Shown piece after piece: positions 24,037-35,742 of a stretch of DNA of 64,000 bases. This DNA comes from Lepus europaeus. Its lineage: Eukaryota > Chordata > Mammalia > Lagomorpha > Leporidae. The stretch lies in contig NC_084834.1 in NCBI RefSeq assembly GCF_033115175.1, forward strand, positions 11,939,294-12,003,293, in the 5' to 3' direction. The translations under genes were made by a program, and so were the position numbers. Under the pieces are notes generated by a model. It searched no databases. It was not told the DNA's origin and worked only from the letters and a program-made list of their open reading frames with translations. Position 1 is the stretch's first letter; every line of letters begins with the position of its first letter.

Positions 24037-24454
24037 CCCAGGGGAGCAGGACAGGGGGTCGGTGTGTTGCCCGCTCTCAGGGACAGGCTCTGCCTGCCCA
24101 AGACAAGCCACAGCCTCTCAACCCCCTGTTCACTTGCCCAGCAACGACACAGTCAATTATTTCGGCGCCAGGGCCAGGACGCAGACACAGGAGACGTGAG
24201 CGGGAAGTGGCCGTTCTGGAACCCTCTGTGGTGGCCCAGAAGCTTCCGTGCCATCCCGAAGGCTGGCGCACGGCACTGCTGCCTCCCCCCGCCCCTCCTT
24301 CCCCTGGTCCAGCAACACCTCTGATCCACTCTGCCGCTCCGTGGGTGCACTTTATCGTCCTCCACGAGGGTGCTTTCTAAAGTTCCTGGGAACAACCAAT
24401 TAAAAGACACATTTGTTTTGGCGCAAGTAAACCCTGAAACCTATGCATCAAGGG

Positions 24455-24700
24455 GGCCCACGGGGCGGAGGCGTTTAGCTTAGCAGCTGAGACGCCACGC
24501 CAAGCCCGGGTTTGAGTCCCACTTCCGGCCCAACTCCAGCTTCCTGCTAACACAGACCCCGGGAGGCCATGGTGATGGCTCAGGTGACAGTTCCTGCCCC
24601 CTCCCTGGGAGACCCCGATCGTGTTCCCCACCCCTCCCCGGGTCTGGCCCCGGCTGCTGCAGGCATTCGGAGAGTGACCCAGCGGATGGGAACTTGAGGC
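24455..24700 (+). mobile_element. Old, diverged C-repeat SINE
   Basis: GGAGGCGTTTAGCTTAGCAG, GGTTTGAGTCCCAC and CCGGGAGGCCATGG mark the older subfamily; no clear A tail. Confidence 0.65.
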
Positions 24701-25054
24701 GTCAGGGCGTCCAGAGCCCTGACGTCACCCACCCAGGCAACCACGGCAAGGCAGAGCCCACTGATCTCTCGGGGCTGTCTCCGGCTGGCAGCCCTCACGT
24801 CTGCCTGAGAGGAAACCATCTCCCGCGGCGGACACCCCCACTCGAGGTCAACACGGGCCAAACAAGCAACCGGCGGCTGTGGGCGAGCTCGGGGCATTTC
24901 AGAGCCTCCGAGAGAGCAGGACAAGCCCACATGCCCGCAGAGAGCAGACGAGCGGGCTCCGGGGTGCAAGGCAGAGCGGGCTGCTGGCCCCCAGCAAGTG
25001 TGGATGCTGGCGCTGGTAGGCCTTGGGGTGTGACTCTGCTAAGTCAGGTTCTTT

Positions 25055-25394
25055 TTTTTTTTTATTTTTGACAGGCAGAGTGGACAGTGAGAGAGAGACA
25101 GAGAGAAAGGTCTTCCTTTGCCGTTGGTTCACCCTCCAATGGCCGCCGCGGTAGGCACGCTGCAGCCGGCGCACCGCGCTGATCCGATGGCAGGAGCCAG
25201 GTGCTTCTCCTGGTCTCCCATGGGGTGCAGGGCCCAAGCACTTAGGCCATCCTCCACTGCACTCCCTGGCCACAGCAGAGAGCTGGCCTGGAAGAGGGGC
25301 AACCGGGACAGGATCGGTGCCCCGACCGGGACTAGAACCCGGTGTGCCGGCGCCGCAAGGCGGAGGATTAGCCTAGTGAGCCGCGGCGCCGGCC
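25055..25394 (-). mobile_element. CTAGGCTAATCC-type SINE with perfect target duplication
   Basis: Antisense from T-rich tail and GACAGGCAGAGTGGACAG to GCCGCGGCGCCGGCC. Flanked by CTAAGTCAGGTTCTTT at 25039-25054 and 25395-25410. Confidence 0.95.
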
Positions 25395-25421
25395 CTAAGT
25401 CAGGTTCTTTCCTTCTTTCTC

Positions 25422-25734
25422 TCTGATTTGTTTATTTGAAAGGCAGAATTACAGAGAGGGAGAGAGAGAGAGAGTTCTTCCATCTGCTGGTTCACTCCCA
25501 AACGGCCACAACAGCCAGGGCTGGGCCAGGCAGAAGCCAGGAGCCTGGAACTCTATCCTGGTCCCCCACATGTCTGCAGGGGCCCAAACACTCGTGCCAT
25601 CTTAGGCTGCCCTCCCAGGCGTGTTAGCAGGGAGCTGGATAGGAAGCGGAGCAGCGGGGACTGGAACCGGTGCCCATGTGGGATGCCAGCATCGCAGCTG
25701 GCAGCTTAAACCGCTGTGCCACAGTGCTGGCTCC
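25422..25734 (-). mobile_element. C-repeat SINE
   Basis: From TTTGTTTATTTGAAAGGC to GCCACAGTGCTGGCTCC. Confidence 0.85.
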
Positions 25735-25920
25735 AGGGGGTTTCTTTAGTTTGAAAAGAGGAAGAGAAACCCACAAAGTTGTTTTTTTAATGGATATTAT
25801 AAAAGAGAAAGTGTGTTGAAACGCTGTACAGAATATAAAGATTTCTGAGTTAAGACAGAGAATTGAAATGGCAGCACAATTTTTCTTCCCCTGATAGCAA
25901 ACAACAACAAAGTGACAGTT

Positions 25921-26244
25921 GGGGCTGGCGCTGTGGCATAGCAGGTAAAGCCATTGCCTGCAGTGCCGGCATCCATATGGGCACTGGTTCGAGTCCTGAC
26001 TGCCCCACTTCCCATCCAGCTCCCTGCTAATGGGCCTGGAAAAGCAGCAGAAAATGGCCCAAGGGCTTGGGCCCCTGCACCCACGTGGGAAAGCAGGACA
26101 GGGTTCCAGGATTCTGGCTTCAGCCTGGCCCAGCCCTGGCCATTGTGGCCACCTGGGGAGTGATCCGGCAGATGAAAGAGCTCTCTGTGTGTCTCTCTCT
26201 TTCTCTGTAGCTTTGACTCTCAAATAAATAAATAAATAAATCAC
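25921..26244 (+). mobile_element. C-repeat SINE, left arm of an inverted pair
   Basis: Starts GGGGCTGGCGCTGTGGC; tail CTCAAATAAATAAATAAAT. Directly abuts an antisense copy. Confidence 0.9.
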
Positions 26245-26522
26245 ACAGAGAGAGGAGAGACAGAGAGAGAGGTCTTCCATCCACTGGTTCACTCCCTAGA
26301 TGGCAGTAACAGCCGGAGCTGAGCTGATCCAAAGCCAGGAGCTTCCTCCAGGTCTCCCACGTGGGTGCAGAGGCCCAAGGACTTGGGCCACCTTGTACTG
26401 CTTTCCCAGGCCACAGCAGAGAGCTGGATTGGAAGTGGAGCAGCCGGGTCTCGAACCGGCACCCACATGGGATGCCGGCACCCCAGGCCAGGGCATTAAC
26501 CCGCTGAGCCATAGTGCCGGCA
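26245..26522 (-). mobile_element. C-repeat SINE, right arm of an inverted pair
   Basis: Antisense, tail missing; starts AGAGAGAGGAGAGACAG and ends GAGCCATAGTGCCGGC. Confidence 0.9.
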
Positions 26523-27154
26523 CCTCAAAGTTTTAAACAAAAGAGTAAAAAAGCCAGCCCCAAACACAGCAACGGCAGCCAAGCAGAAACAGGCTGACTT
26601 CGAAACCAGAGGCCAAGAAAGGAAGGAAGGAGCCGCTCTGCCCCGCCCCCACCCGACCCCACAAGCCCAAGGAGTGGAGCAGAGCTCGCCGAATCCGCAG
26701 AGGTCCGCAGAGCTGGCCAGAGGCAAGCTGCCACCCGCTCTTTACCCTGTCCGACTGAGGAGCGCTGGGCTGACACCCCGGAGGGAAACAGGGCTCCAGG
26801 GCAGACGGACATACCTCCCAAATCCGGGGCGCTACTGCAGTCCCGCCCCTGCCCTACAGCGCGCACACCCGGCCTGGGGTGCTCACTCCTGCAGGTGGGC
26901 AGGAGCCCACGGCGCACGCACGCACAGGGGCACAGGCGTTAGCTACAGCACAGCCAACAGCAGGTGGACCGGCAGCTGCCCCTCTATGGCAGGGTGAGTT
27001 AGCACACTTTAACTGGACCAGGAGATCGCAACGCCAGGAGTCACAGGAGTAGAACCCAGCGCTAGCTCAGAACGCAAATCCTGACAAAGGAGACGCTGAG
27101 AGGAGCTGCAGGGAGCGCACACGGAAAAGCCCTAACTCACAGAGCAAGCAGAGG
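26523..27154. other. Intron 1 stretch, nothing recognised
   Basis: About 630 nt of GC-rich intron, no repeat identified. Confidence 0.45.
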
Positions 27155-27490
27155 GGCTGGCGTTCAGCAGAGTGGGTAGAGCCGCTGCCTGCGACGCCAG
27201 CGTCCCATATGGGCACCAGTTCCAGTCCCAGCTGCTCCTCTTCCTATCCAGCTCCCTGCTAATGTGCCTGGGACAGCAGAGGATGGTGGCCCAAGTGCTT
27301 GGACCCCTGTACCCATGAGGAGACCTGGATGGAGTTCCTTACTCATGGCTGTGGCCTGGCCCAGCTCTGGCTGTGCAGCCATTTGGGGAAGAGAATCAGC
27401 AGATACAAGAGTGCGCGCGCTCTCTCTCTCTCTCTGTCTCCTTCTCTCTGTAAGCTCTGCCTTTCAAATAAATAAACCTAAAAAAAGAAA
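27155..27490 (+). mobile_element. C-repeat SINE
   Basis: AGGGGCTGGCGTTCAGCAG head; contains (GC)4(TC)n before tail CTTTCAAATAAATAAACC. Confidence 0.85.
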
Positions 27491-27654
27491 AAAGAAAGAA
27501 AAGGAGGATGCCCACAGAACAGGGGTTCCAGACGGGAACGGAGCTGAGTCCCGGGGTAACTGGCCAAGCTGTCCCGTGGCAAATGAAGCAGAGGCTCCAG
27601 CCCCGATGTCACTTCTACGCCACTGCCTCGGGTTCAGCTGCACGCACACGGCAG

Positions 27655-27940
27655 GACCTTGGTGGCCAGTGTCACACGGCGACACGGGGTAACGCCGCTC
27701 CGGTTCCGACCCGGCTTCCAGCTATGTGCACGGGAAGGCGGCAGAGGATGGCCCGGGTACTTGGGCCCCTGCACCCGGACGGGAGACCCAGGTGGGGTTC
27801 CAGGGTCCCGGCTTCACTGTGGCAATCTGGGGAGTGAAGCAGCACACGGGAGACCTCTCTCCTCTCCCCCGTACCCGCCGCCTCTTTCTCTCTCTCTCGG
27901 TGTGTTGCTCTGTCTTTTAAACAGATCTTGAAAACACAGG
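27655..27940 (+). mobile_element. C-repeat SINE, degraded head
   Basis: GGTTCCGACCCGGC, GATGGCCCGGGTACTTGG and AATCTGGGGAGTGAAGC are clear; tail is CTTTTAAACAGATC. Confidence 0.7.
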
Positions 27941-28229
27941 ATTTTAGGCAACCAGAAGAAATCCTTTTGCCCCTGAAGATCTCACAGGAAGGCTGTGAAA
28001 CACGCCCACTTCCAAGTGGAAGAAAATGCAGACGCCCTCCCGCTCCCGCTTCCACTTCCGCTTCCGGGGAACATCCAGTACGGGAGAATCCAGGTGCGTC
28101 TACACAGCTCCGAGAGAAAGAATACAGGGGCCAGGACAGCGGGCCATTTGGTAAGGACAACGGGCAGCAATTTCTGAGCGTGAGGGGGACACAGCACAAT
28201 GACATGTCACGGTAAGAGGGCTCGGATAA

Positions 28230-28535
28230 GCATCAACGTTTATCTGAAAGGCAGAGAGAAGTGGGAGACAGACAGACAGACTTCGAGAGATCCTCTACCG
28301 GCTGGTTCACTTCCCAGGTGGCGGCAGCAGCCAGGCCTGGGCCAGGCCAAAGCCAGGGGTCAGGAGCTCCATCCTGGTCCCCCAGCTGAGTGGCAGGGCC
28401 CAGGCACTTGGCCACAGTCCCCGCCTTCCCAGGGCGCACGTCAGCAGGAAGCCACATCAGAAGCAGGACCACCAAGCCTTGAACCAGGCACCTGGACCCG
28501 GGGTGCACGTGTCACCTGCCGCCTTGTCACAATGC
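28230..28535 (-). mobile_element. Older C-repeat SINE
   Basis: Antisense, TTTATCTGAAAGGCAGAG to CTTGTCACAATGCC; the head end is divergent. Confidence 0.7.
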
Positions 28536-28663
28536 CAGGTAACAAATCACAAATAAACAGAGAGCGTTCAGGGACACATCACAGGACATGATCCTACTGT
28601 TTAAAAAAGCCATGTGATGATACAATGACCACCATCAGACTTGGGGGAACAAGTGAGAATTCT

Positions 28664-29033
28664 GGGGCTGGCACTGTAGCCTAGTGGGTAAAGCTGTTGC
28701 CTGCAGTGCCAGCATCCCATGTGGGTGCCGGTTCGACCCGGCTGCTCCACTTCCGATCTAGCTTTCTGCTGTGGCCTGGGAAAGCAGTGGAGGATGGCCC
28801 AAGTCCTCGGGCCCCTGCACCCACGTGGGAGACCCGGAAGAAGCTCCTGGCTCCTGGCTTTGGATTGGTGCAGCTCCGGCCATTGCAGCCAATTGGGGAG
28901 TGAACCAGTGGATGGAAGACCGACCGACCGACCGACCCACCGACCTCCCTCCCTCTCTCTCTCTCTCTCTCTCTGCCTCTCCTCTCTCTGTGTAACTCTT
29001 TCAAATAAATAAATAAATCTTAAAAAAAACCTT
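28664..29033 (+). mobile_element. C-repeat SINE with expanded simple repeat
   Basis: GGGGCTGGCACTGTAGCC head; the usual CTCTCTCT segment has expanded into (GACC)n(CT)n at 28918-28975; tail AAATAAATAAATAAATC. Confidence 0.88.
28918..28975. repeat. (GACC)n(CT)n microsatellite inside a SINE
   Basis: Five GACC-like units, CTCC units, then about nine CT. Confidence 0.85.
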
Positions 29034-29392
29034 AGAATTCCTGTGTTCTCATGTTTCCCGAGTCAACAGATTCTAAGACAGAAATAAGTTAATTATAGAT
29101 CTGTTTCACAAGCTATTTACTGGAGTCTTGGGAAACACATTTCCTTAAAAACTTAGTGATTAATTTCATTATCTTTACTTTCTTCTTTTCTAACATCCAG
29201 AGAGACGGGAGTCTGTCTTACACATAGGAGTATTTGCACCTGTTTCTCCACGGTCGGTACCTGTGCCCACGTCAGCCAGGAGAAAACCGGGCCAGGGCGG
29301 CTCCTGGTGTCCAGGGCTCTTTGTCCACTCCCTTCCAGGCCCTCACCCGGCCCAGCTGTGGTGCTCGCCATGGGCACACAACAAGCCGGGGG

Positions 29393-29706
29393 ATTATTTT
29401 TAAAATCAAGACAGACAGAGATAAACAGAGAGAGAGAGTGAGAGAGAAAGGTCTTTCTTCCATTGGTTCACCCCTCAATGGACGCTGCGCTGATCTGAAG
29501 CCAGGAGCCAGGTGCTTCTCCTGGTCTCCCATGGGGTGCAGGGCCCAAGGACTTGGGCCATCCTCCACTGCCTTCCCAGGCCACAGCAGAGAGCTGGCCT
29601 GGAAGAGGAGCAACCAGGACAGAATCCAGCGCCCTAACCGGGACTAGAACCCGGGATGCTAGTGCTACAGGTGGAGGATTAGCCTAGTGAGCCATGGCAC
29701 CGGCCT
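29393..29706 (-). mobile_element. CTAGGCTAATCC-type SINE, shortened
   Basis: Antisense; AGAGAGTGAGAGAGAAAGG to GAGCCATGGCACCGGCC. The GC-rich CCGCGGTAGGC segment is deleted relative to other copies. Confidence 0.85.
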
Positions 29707-30418
29707 AGGAAGAAGCTTTCTAAATACGGCACAAACCCCAGCGCTCGCAGGAGCGATCGCGAAGGCATCTCGGCACTCATGCCCGCCAGGCGCCGCCTCT
29801 GCGCTCCACACTCCCGGTCAGACAACAGCACAGTCATCCATCCGCTCCCTACCACCCTCCCCGCCTATAATTAGGGGCCCCTGCGGCCTGGGCTGTCCCA
29901 CCGCCCGGGAACGCCCCTGAGGGTGGGATCTGCACCCAAGCAAAGTGCACCCCTCGCCCCGCGGGCGCCTGGGCACTCGCCCTGCCCACTCCTGCCCTCC
30001 CACCCAACCGCCATACCCTAAAAGGACATGTTCTGGTTCTCGCCTCCCAGCTCCCACCCCCACGACCTCAGCCTGGGGCTCTGGCACCGCCAGAGGCCAC
30101 CCAGGGTGTGCAATTTCCAGAGGTGGTGCTGGCGGGGGCAGCGGCAGCCTACTTAACACTCCCTGTCCTCCACCCCCTCCCCCCCAGTGACACCTCCCTC
30201 TGTTGCTGCAAGGACGGGGCAACTTCAATCAAAACAAGAAAATCCCAGCTGATCCAGAAGCAGGGAACAAAATTAGAACCGGCGGCCTGCAGCTCCTCGG
30301 CCACTGTTTACCGAGCTCCCGCCGCGGGGTCAGCGCCCCAGAGAGACTGTGGCCAGGGCCTGGGATGGCTTCCTTAGCCCCTCGCCCAGCCCCGACCGCC
30401 TGCCAGGCCCAGGGGCCG

Positions 30419-30498
30419 CCACCAGGGGGCGCACTGCAGCAGCACGTTCCCCATGGCCAGCCCTGCCTGGACCACCCATGGGACCGGCAGGGGGCGGC
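30419..30498 (+). promoter_or_regulatory. Two CTCF-like motifs
   Basis: CCACCAGGGGGCGC at 30419-30432 matches the CTCF core consensus. CCGGCAGGGGGCGGC at 30484-30498 is a second, same-strand near match. Binding is inferred from motif only. Confidence 0.45.
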
Positions 30499-31282
30499 CA
30501 GGGAGGCCAGCAGCCAGGTCCCCACCCCAGCAGAAGCCAAGGCCAGGGTCAGCGGCATGCACATTATTCACACATCATGTCCCTGATGCCCGGTTGCAAA
30601 AGTCTGACCTGTTGTCCTGCCCTCACTCGTTTGTCAGGCCAGCGCTCACGTCCACCACGGCGGTCGCCTACCTGACACCACACTCCCTGCCTTGTCACCC
30701 AGGGTCAAATAAATAAACGGGAAACACGACCTAGCGGCCGAACCAGCAGAGGGTAGGACGACTCAGGCAGACCTGGCTTCCAGGTAGGGCCTGCTGTTAA
30801 CCTGCCAATGGGCTGGCTTCCCGCACCAGACGGCGAGGCAGGCGGGCCCACTGGGGTGCTCTGGCCAGTGAGTCAGGGCTAGAGGGTGCACAGTGCACCC
30901 CTTCAGCTCAGCTCCTTCCTGGCTCCCTGTCTTCGGACAATCCCTGAATCTGCTCATCTGCTCGGTTACCTCCACTTCCAGGAAGTCCTCTTGGACTACT
31001 CTTTCAGCACTTTTGTCCCACTGCCTTGAAGTCCCAGGTACCTCATCTCCCCAAGGGGCTTCCCCAACTAGGGTTCCCAATCCCTGCCCCCAGCATCGGA
31101 CTGGCATAGCGCTGGGCACACAAGGGGCCAGGAGCTGAGAATTTCTGCTGATGTTGGCTGTCACGACCACTCCCACTCGTTACTCCCTCTCCTCTAAATG
31201 CCTCCCTTATCTGGGATTCCATCTACACTACAGGAAGGGAACGTTGGCTTACACCCACCAGACTTCTAAAGCTCGGTCCAAG

Positions 31283-31320
31283 ACTTCATTCATTCAACAA
31301 ACATTCACAGCTTCCAGGAT
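31283..31320 (-). mobile_element. Short MIR-like fragment
   Basis: TTCATTCATTCAACAAACATT is the usual antisense 3' end of MIR/L2-type repeats. Confidence 0.4.
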
Positions 31321-31734
31321 CACGCTCGGCGGCAGGGCTGCGGCAGGAAACGCAAGCCGCTCCACGCGCACCCGGCCAGCGCCACGACCATACAGGCGAC
31401 GGACAGGCCAGGGATCAGCCTGCCGTGTTAGCAGAAGGGGATTCTGTACGGGGCAGGAAGTGGCTCAGAGACGCGTCAGAGGAACCGATGAGGAATTGTT
31501 GGCTAAGCGCCCCACGAGCTGCTCCCAAAACTCACGTCGCACAACTGGGTGGGCGGGGGGAGCTGCCGCCTCTGCCTGCCTGCGCCATCGGGAGCCCGGG
31601 CATACGCAGGTGGCCTGCTGCACCATCCGCCCCGCTCCCACCAGCAGAGTGGAGGTCCCCCGGGCCCCCCGAGGAAAAGGGCGCCCAGGAGCTTCCCACA
31701 GGCGGAGGCCGATGGCCTGTCCCTGGAGCGTTCT

Positions 31735-31995
31735 GTGTGGCCGCGAAGATGCCACCTGGGACACCGACATCCCACAGCGGAGGGCTTGGGTTCAAGTCCC
31801 GGCTCTGCTTCTGACTGCTGCTTCCTGCGCATGCCCAGCCTGGGAGGCAGCGGGCGACGGCTCCCGGCCAGCCACGTGGGAGGCCGGGATGGCGCTCGTG
31901 GCTCAGCCCGGGCCTGGCGTGGGCATCTGAGGTGGGAGCAGCAGACGGCAGGTGTCTGTCTAGGTCTGCTTTTCAGACATACATTTAAAACAAAC
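31735..31995 (+). mobile_element. Old, diverged C-repeat SINE
   Basis: GGTTCAAGTCCCGGCTCTGC, GCCTGGGAGGCAGCGGGC, CACGTGGGAGGCCGGGATGG; tail degraded. Confidence 0.65.
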
Positions 31996-32619
31996 AAAAA
32001 CAGGCCCCTGCCATGGCCCGTCATCGGCCCGCCATCTCCCTGTGACAAGTCAGCCCGCTCTCTATGGCCCCCCCCACACCAGGGCCTTTTGAGAGAAGCC
32101 CCGGGGCACTTGCTGAAGCCCCACTTCCCAGCCCCTCCCACAACCCCAGTCTCTGGGGCGGGGCGGGGGGTGCTGCTGCTGTTCTGCCTTGAACACACGG
32201 GCCAGGGGGTAGGAAGGACCTGAAGCCCCTGGGCTGGGGGGGAGGGCAGAGCCGGCTTCCTTCTGCCCTGGGGTCCAGGGCTGAGCCGGAAGCCAGGGGC
32301 CCCCAGGTGTAATGCCATCCGCCCACCTGTCAATCAGAACGCCCGCTTCCCTGGCATGCACCTGCATCACCGGGACCCAAGTGGGGCATGGGGCTCCAGG
32401 GGCTGCCAGGTGTCCTGCCTCCCCTCCCCCACCCCTGCTGGTGTGTGTGTGTGTGTGTGTACCGTATTTATGTCAGCATGTTTGTCTTCACGCATGACAG
32501 GAGCCTGGAGTAAAAAAAGGAACCCCCCGCCCCCCACTCACCCAGGTCAGCTCCTGCTCAAGACCAGGGCCCCAGCAGCAAGGCGGGGGCTGCTGCCGGG
32601 GCTCCCGACGCCTCTCTTT
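31996..32619. other. Intron 1 stretch with a (GT)n tract
   Basis: GC-rich; (GT)10 at 32441-32460. Nothing else recognised. Confidence 0.5.
32441..32460. repeat. (GT)10 microsatellite
   Basis: Ten GT units followed by ACCGTATTTATG. Confidence 0.9.
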
Positions 32620-32880
32620 CTAAAGAACTATTTATTTATCTGGAAGTCATATTGCAGAGGGAGACAGAGAAATAGAAAAAGGGACCCCCCATCCTCTGGG
32701 TCACTCCTCAGATGGCCACAATGGCCAGGGCTGGGCCAGGCCGAAGCCAGGAGCCAGGAGCTTCATCTGGGTCTCCCACGAGGGTAGAGAGGCCCAAGGA
32801 CTTGGGCCATCTTCCACTGCTTTCCCAGGACATCAGCAGGGAGCGGGATGGGAAGTGGAGCAGCCGGGACAAGGCGGTGG
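32620..32880 (-). mobile_element. C-repeat SINE, head missing
   Basis: Antisense from AACTATTTATTTATCTGG; stops at GAGCAGCCGGGACAAGG before the tRNA-like part. Confidence 0.8.
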
Positions 32881-33542
32881 CCTCTTGATTTCTCAGTAAC
32901 CACAAACAGGTACCAGCTGGCTAATACGGAGCCCCATCCTCGTGAGAACAGGGCTGTCGGGAAAAAAATGAAAGAGGAAAAGCCCGAATTTCCACCTGGG
33001 CCGAGAGAGGTGGCAGCAGGGGTGGGCTGTGCAACCACACTCATGAATCACAGGTCCCCGCTCTCCCTCCCACACACACGCTCTCTGGCCAAGGTCACTG
33101 AGGCCAAGCCCACCCTCCCGCCCCCACTGCGGCCTCGAGTCGGGCTCACCTTAAACCACACCATCCTGCTTCCTCCAATCCCAGGCTCCCGTGGACAACC
33201 AGCTGCAGCCTGCCTGTCCCCCGGCTTTCATCACATCACAGGGACCCCACCCCCTCCCCATAACACACCTGCGCACCTCTGGCCGGCAGTGAGTCGTCCC
33301 CTGAGGCCCCTGCGCCGCCCCCATCCTCCCTGGCCACGTTCTCTTGTCCGGGCCCTTGGCACCTTCCAGAACATTCCACCCAGCTAGGACTCGGAAGCCG
33401 GATGGAGTCCTCCCAGGACGTGAGGGGCCTGCGCAGGGGAAGCCAGCAGAGCTCCCTGGCACCCCCGCCCCCAGGAGGCGTTCCCACCCTCCGGGGCTCT
33501 CCCTGTCATGCTACCCGAGAAGGACAGACTTCTGCGAGGGCA

Positions 33543-33655
33543 CTTGCTAGAGGAAAATGGAATTAAAAGATAACTTTATTCTGCTGCATGCAAAATTTTT
33601 TGAAATCCATGCACATCAGAAGTCTTCAACAGATTCCGGGAAATGTGTATTATGA
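33543..33655. mobile_element. Diverged copy of the MITE seen at the window start
   Basis: GAGGGCACTT, GGAAAATGGAATTAAAAGATAAC and a TGCAAAATTTTTTGAAATCCATGCA-type stretch line up in order with positions 4-90. The right TIR is degraded (AGAAGTCTTCAACAG). Confidence 0.5.
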
Positions 33656-33661
33656 AAAACC

Positions 33662-33967
33662 TAGGGGCCGGCACTGAGGCGTAGCAGGTAAAACCATTGC
33701 CTGCGGTGCCAGCATCCCACATGGGCACCAGTTCAAGTCCTGGTTGCTCCGCTTCCAATCCAGCTCCCTGCCTGGGAAAGCAGTGGAGGATGACCCAAGA
33801 GCTTGGGGCCTCTGTACCTGCATGGAAGACCTGGAAGAAGCTCCTGGCTTTGGATCGGCCCAGCTCCAGCCATCGCAGCCACTTGGGGAGTGAACCAACG
33901 GATGGAAGACTTCACTCTCTTACTCGGACTTCCAAATACATACATAAATAAATCTTTTTTTAAAAAT
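33662..33967 (+). mobile_element. C-repeat SINE inserted next to the MITE relic
   Basis: AGGGGCCGGCACTGAGGCG head; tail AAATACATACATAAATAAATC. Confidence 0.88.
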
Positions 33968-35425
33968 GCATGGCTTTCCAAGAACATTCTCTGCACCACA
34001 ATAACTTCCATTTCCCACGAGCTTCCTGCTGTCTGCTTCAGTTTTCAGTTAATGTTGTTGGCTGTTTCCTTCCAGCCCGGTGAGCCTGGCAGGGCCTTGG
34101 GAAGCACTGGCTGCCGGAGGGTGCAGGCAGAGCATCACCCTCCCCTCGCTTCAGTACCCAATGCCTGCACCGGACCCGGCCAGGGAGGCACCAGTGAGGG
34201 CCGCGGGCACAGCGCCCTCTGTCCAAGAGGCGCGAAGGGGAGCACGCAGACCAAGAACCTCTGCCCTGTGTCTGGGTCGGCTCCCACCACCCAGCTGCAG
34301 AACAGGCGGCACAGCACCCCGCAGCCAAGCCCCCACCACCACCACCATGCTCAGGGGAAGCAGCCTCCGGTGGCCCTGGTGCGGCAGCCGGCACCTCCCC
34401 AGCAAGGCCTGCTGGCATGCCCACTTGCCCGTCGGCCCCTGTTAGAAAGGGATCAACATTCTCACTGGACTTAAAGGCTTAGCCCCTTCCAGGCGCCGCG
34501 ACCCCACAGGGGGCAGCGGATTGGCGTACGGAGGGGGTGCTGGATTAATTTCAGCTCACGGCTGGGACCCGCTCCGTGTGGCTGCCAACCCCAAACCAGA
34601 GCGGAAAGAAAAGACGGCAGAACTCTTACCGCAGCACCAACCACAATCAGGACACCTGGAGAAGACAGCCCAAGGCCCGCGGGCAGAACACGGGCGCCTG
34701 GGCCACCAGCCGGAAGCACATCCCCAGCCGCCAGTGACAGCGCCTCCGACCGCCGCTCATCCTTCCAAACCTCCCCTCCGGGAAGATGTCCCAAGACACT
34801 ACAGGGTGAAGCGGCCGTCCTGGAGAACCGCGGGCCGCCCAGGGCACACCAAGGGAGGAGGCGTCGCGTCGCTCGGTGAAGTCAAGTTCCCCTGGCCACC
34901 CGGCTTTGCCCCACAGCTCCTGCCACCTCGTGGCATCACACACGCCGGGCCCGGGGTCTGATGTGTACACGTCTGACCTCAGCACTTCCAGTGGCTTCCG
35001 GGCCACCGTGGAATCGAATCACCTGGCCTGGCCCACGGCCACCCTCCCCCTTCCCAACCCCCCACCGCCGCTCCTGCTGACCCTTGTGCACGCCCAGAGT
35101 TTGATCTGATCCCTTTACTGTAGGGCTGGGGCCGTGGAATCACTGGGCAGGCTGATCTCCCAGCTGATAATTTTGCAATGACGTCATAAATATGCAAAAT
35201 GGCCTGGGGCAGAAAACAAAAGGCTCCCCGCCCTTGCTTCACTGCATCACGCTTGTCCTGACCCCACGGCCTTTGCACCTGCTGCGCGCTCTCGCCCTGG
35301 ATCTTCACAACAGGGCTCAGTTCAGACGTCAGCTCCCGCACAAAACGCCCTTGCCCAGCTGGCTCAGAATCCTAATATGCCGGCCTCTGAGCAGGCACCA
35401 TGGTGTAGAACAGCCCTCTTCCAGG
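33968..35425. other. Intron 1 stretch, nothing certain
   Basis: 1.45 kb of GC-rich intron. A weak CTCF-like CCCCACAGGGGGCAGC lies at about 34502-34517. Confidence 0.45.
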
Positions 35426-35742
35426 CCGCTGCTCTAGTGCAGTGGGTTAAAGCCCTGGCCTGAAGCGCTGGCATCCCATATGGGTGCTGGTTCAAGTCCC
35501 AGCTGCTCCTCTTCCGATCCAGCTCTCTGCTATGGCCTGGTAAAGCAGTAGAAGATGGCCCAAGTGTTTGGGCCCCTGCACCCGCGTGGGAGACCCAGAA
35601 GAGGCTCCTGGCTCCTGGCTTTTGGATCAGATCTGGCTGTTGCAGCCATCTGGGGAGTGAATCAGCAGATGGAAGACCTCTCTCTCTGTCTCTACCTCTC
35701 TCTGTAACTCTTTCCAATAAATAAAATAAATTCAAAAATAGC
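35426..35742 (+). mobile_element. C-repeat SINE, close to consensus
   Basis: GTGCAGTGGGTTAAAGCCC head, GGTTCAAGTCCCAGC, tail CCAATAAATAAAATAAATTC. Confidence 0.88.

Larger units (their letters stand above)
23076..24454. other. Intron 1 stretch with simple repeats only
   Basis: GC-rich. A G18 run at 23315-23332 and a (GT)n-(CCATCCGTCC)n tract at 23994-24036 are the only structures seen. Confidence 0.5.
29707..31734. other. SINE-free 2-kb stretch of intron 1
   Basis: The longest repeat-poor part of intron 1. It holds two CTCF-like motifs (30419-30432, 30484-30498) and a short MIR-like piece (31283-31320). A candidate regulatory region by position and lack of insertions only. Confidence 0.5.
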
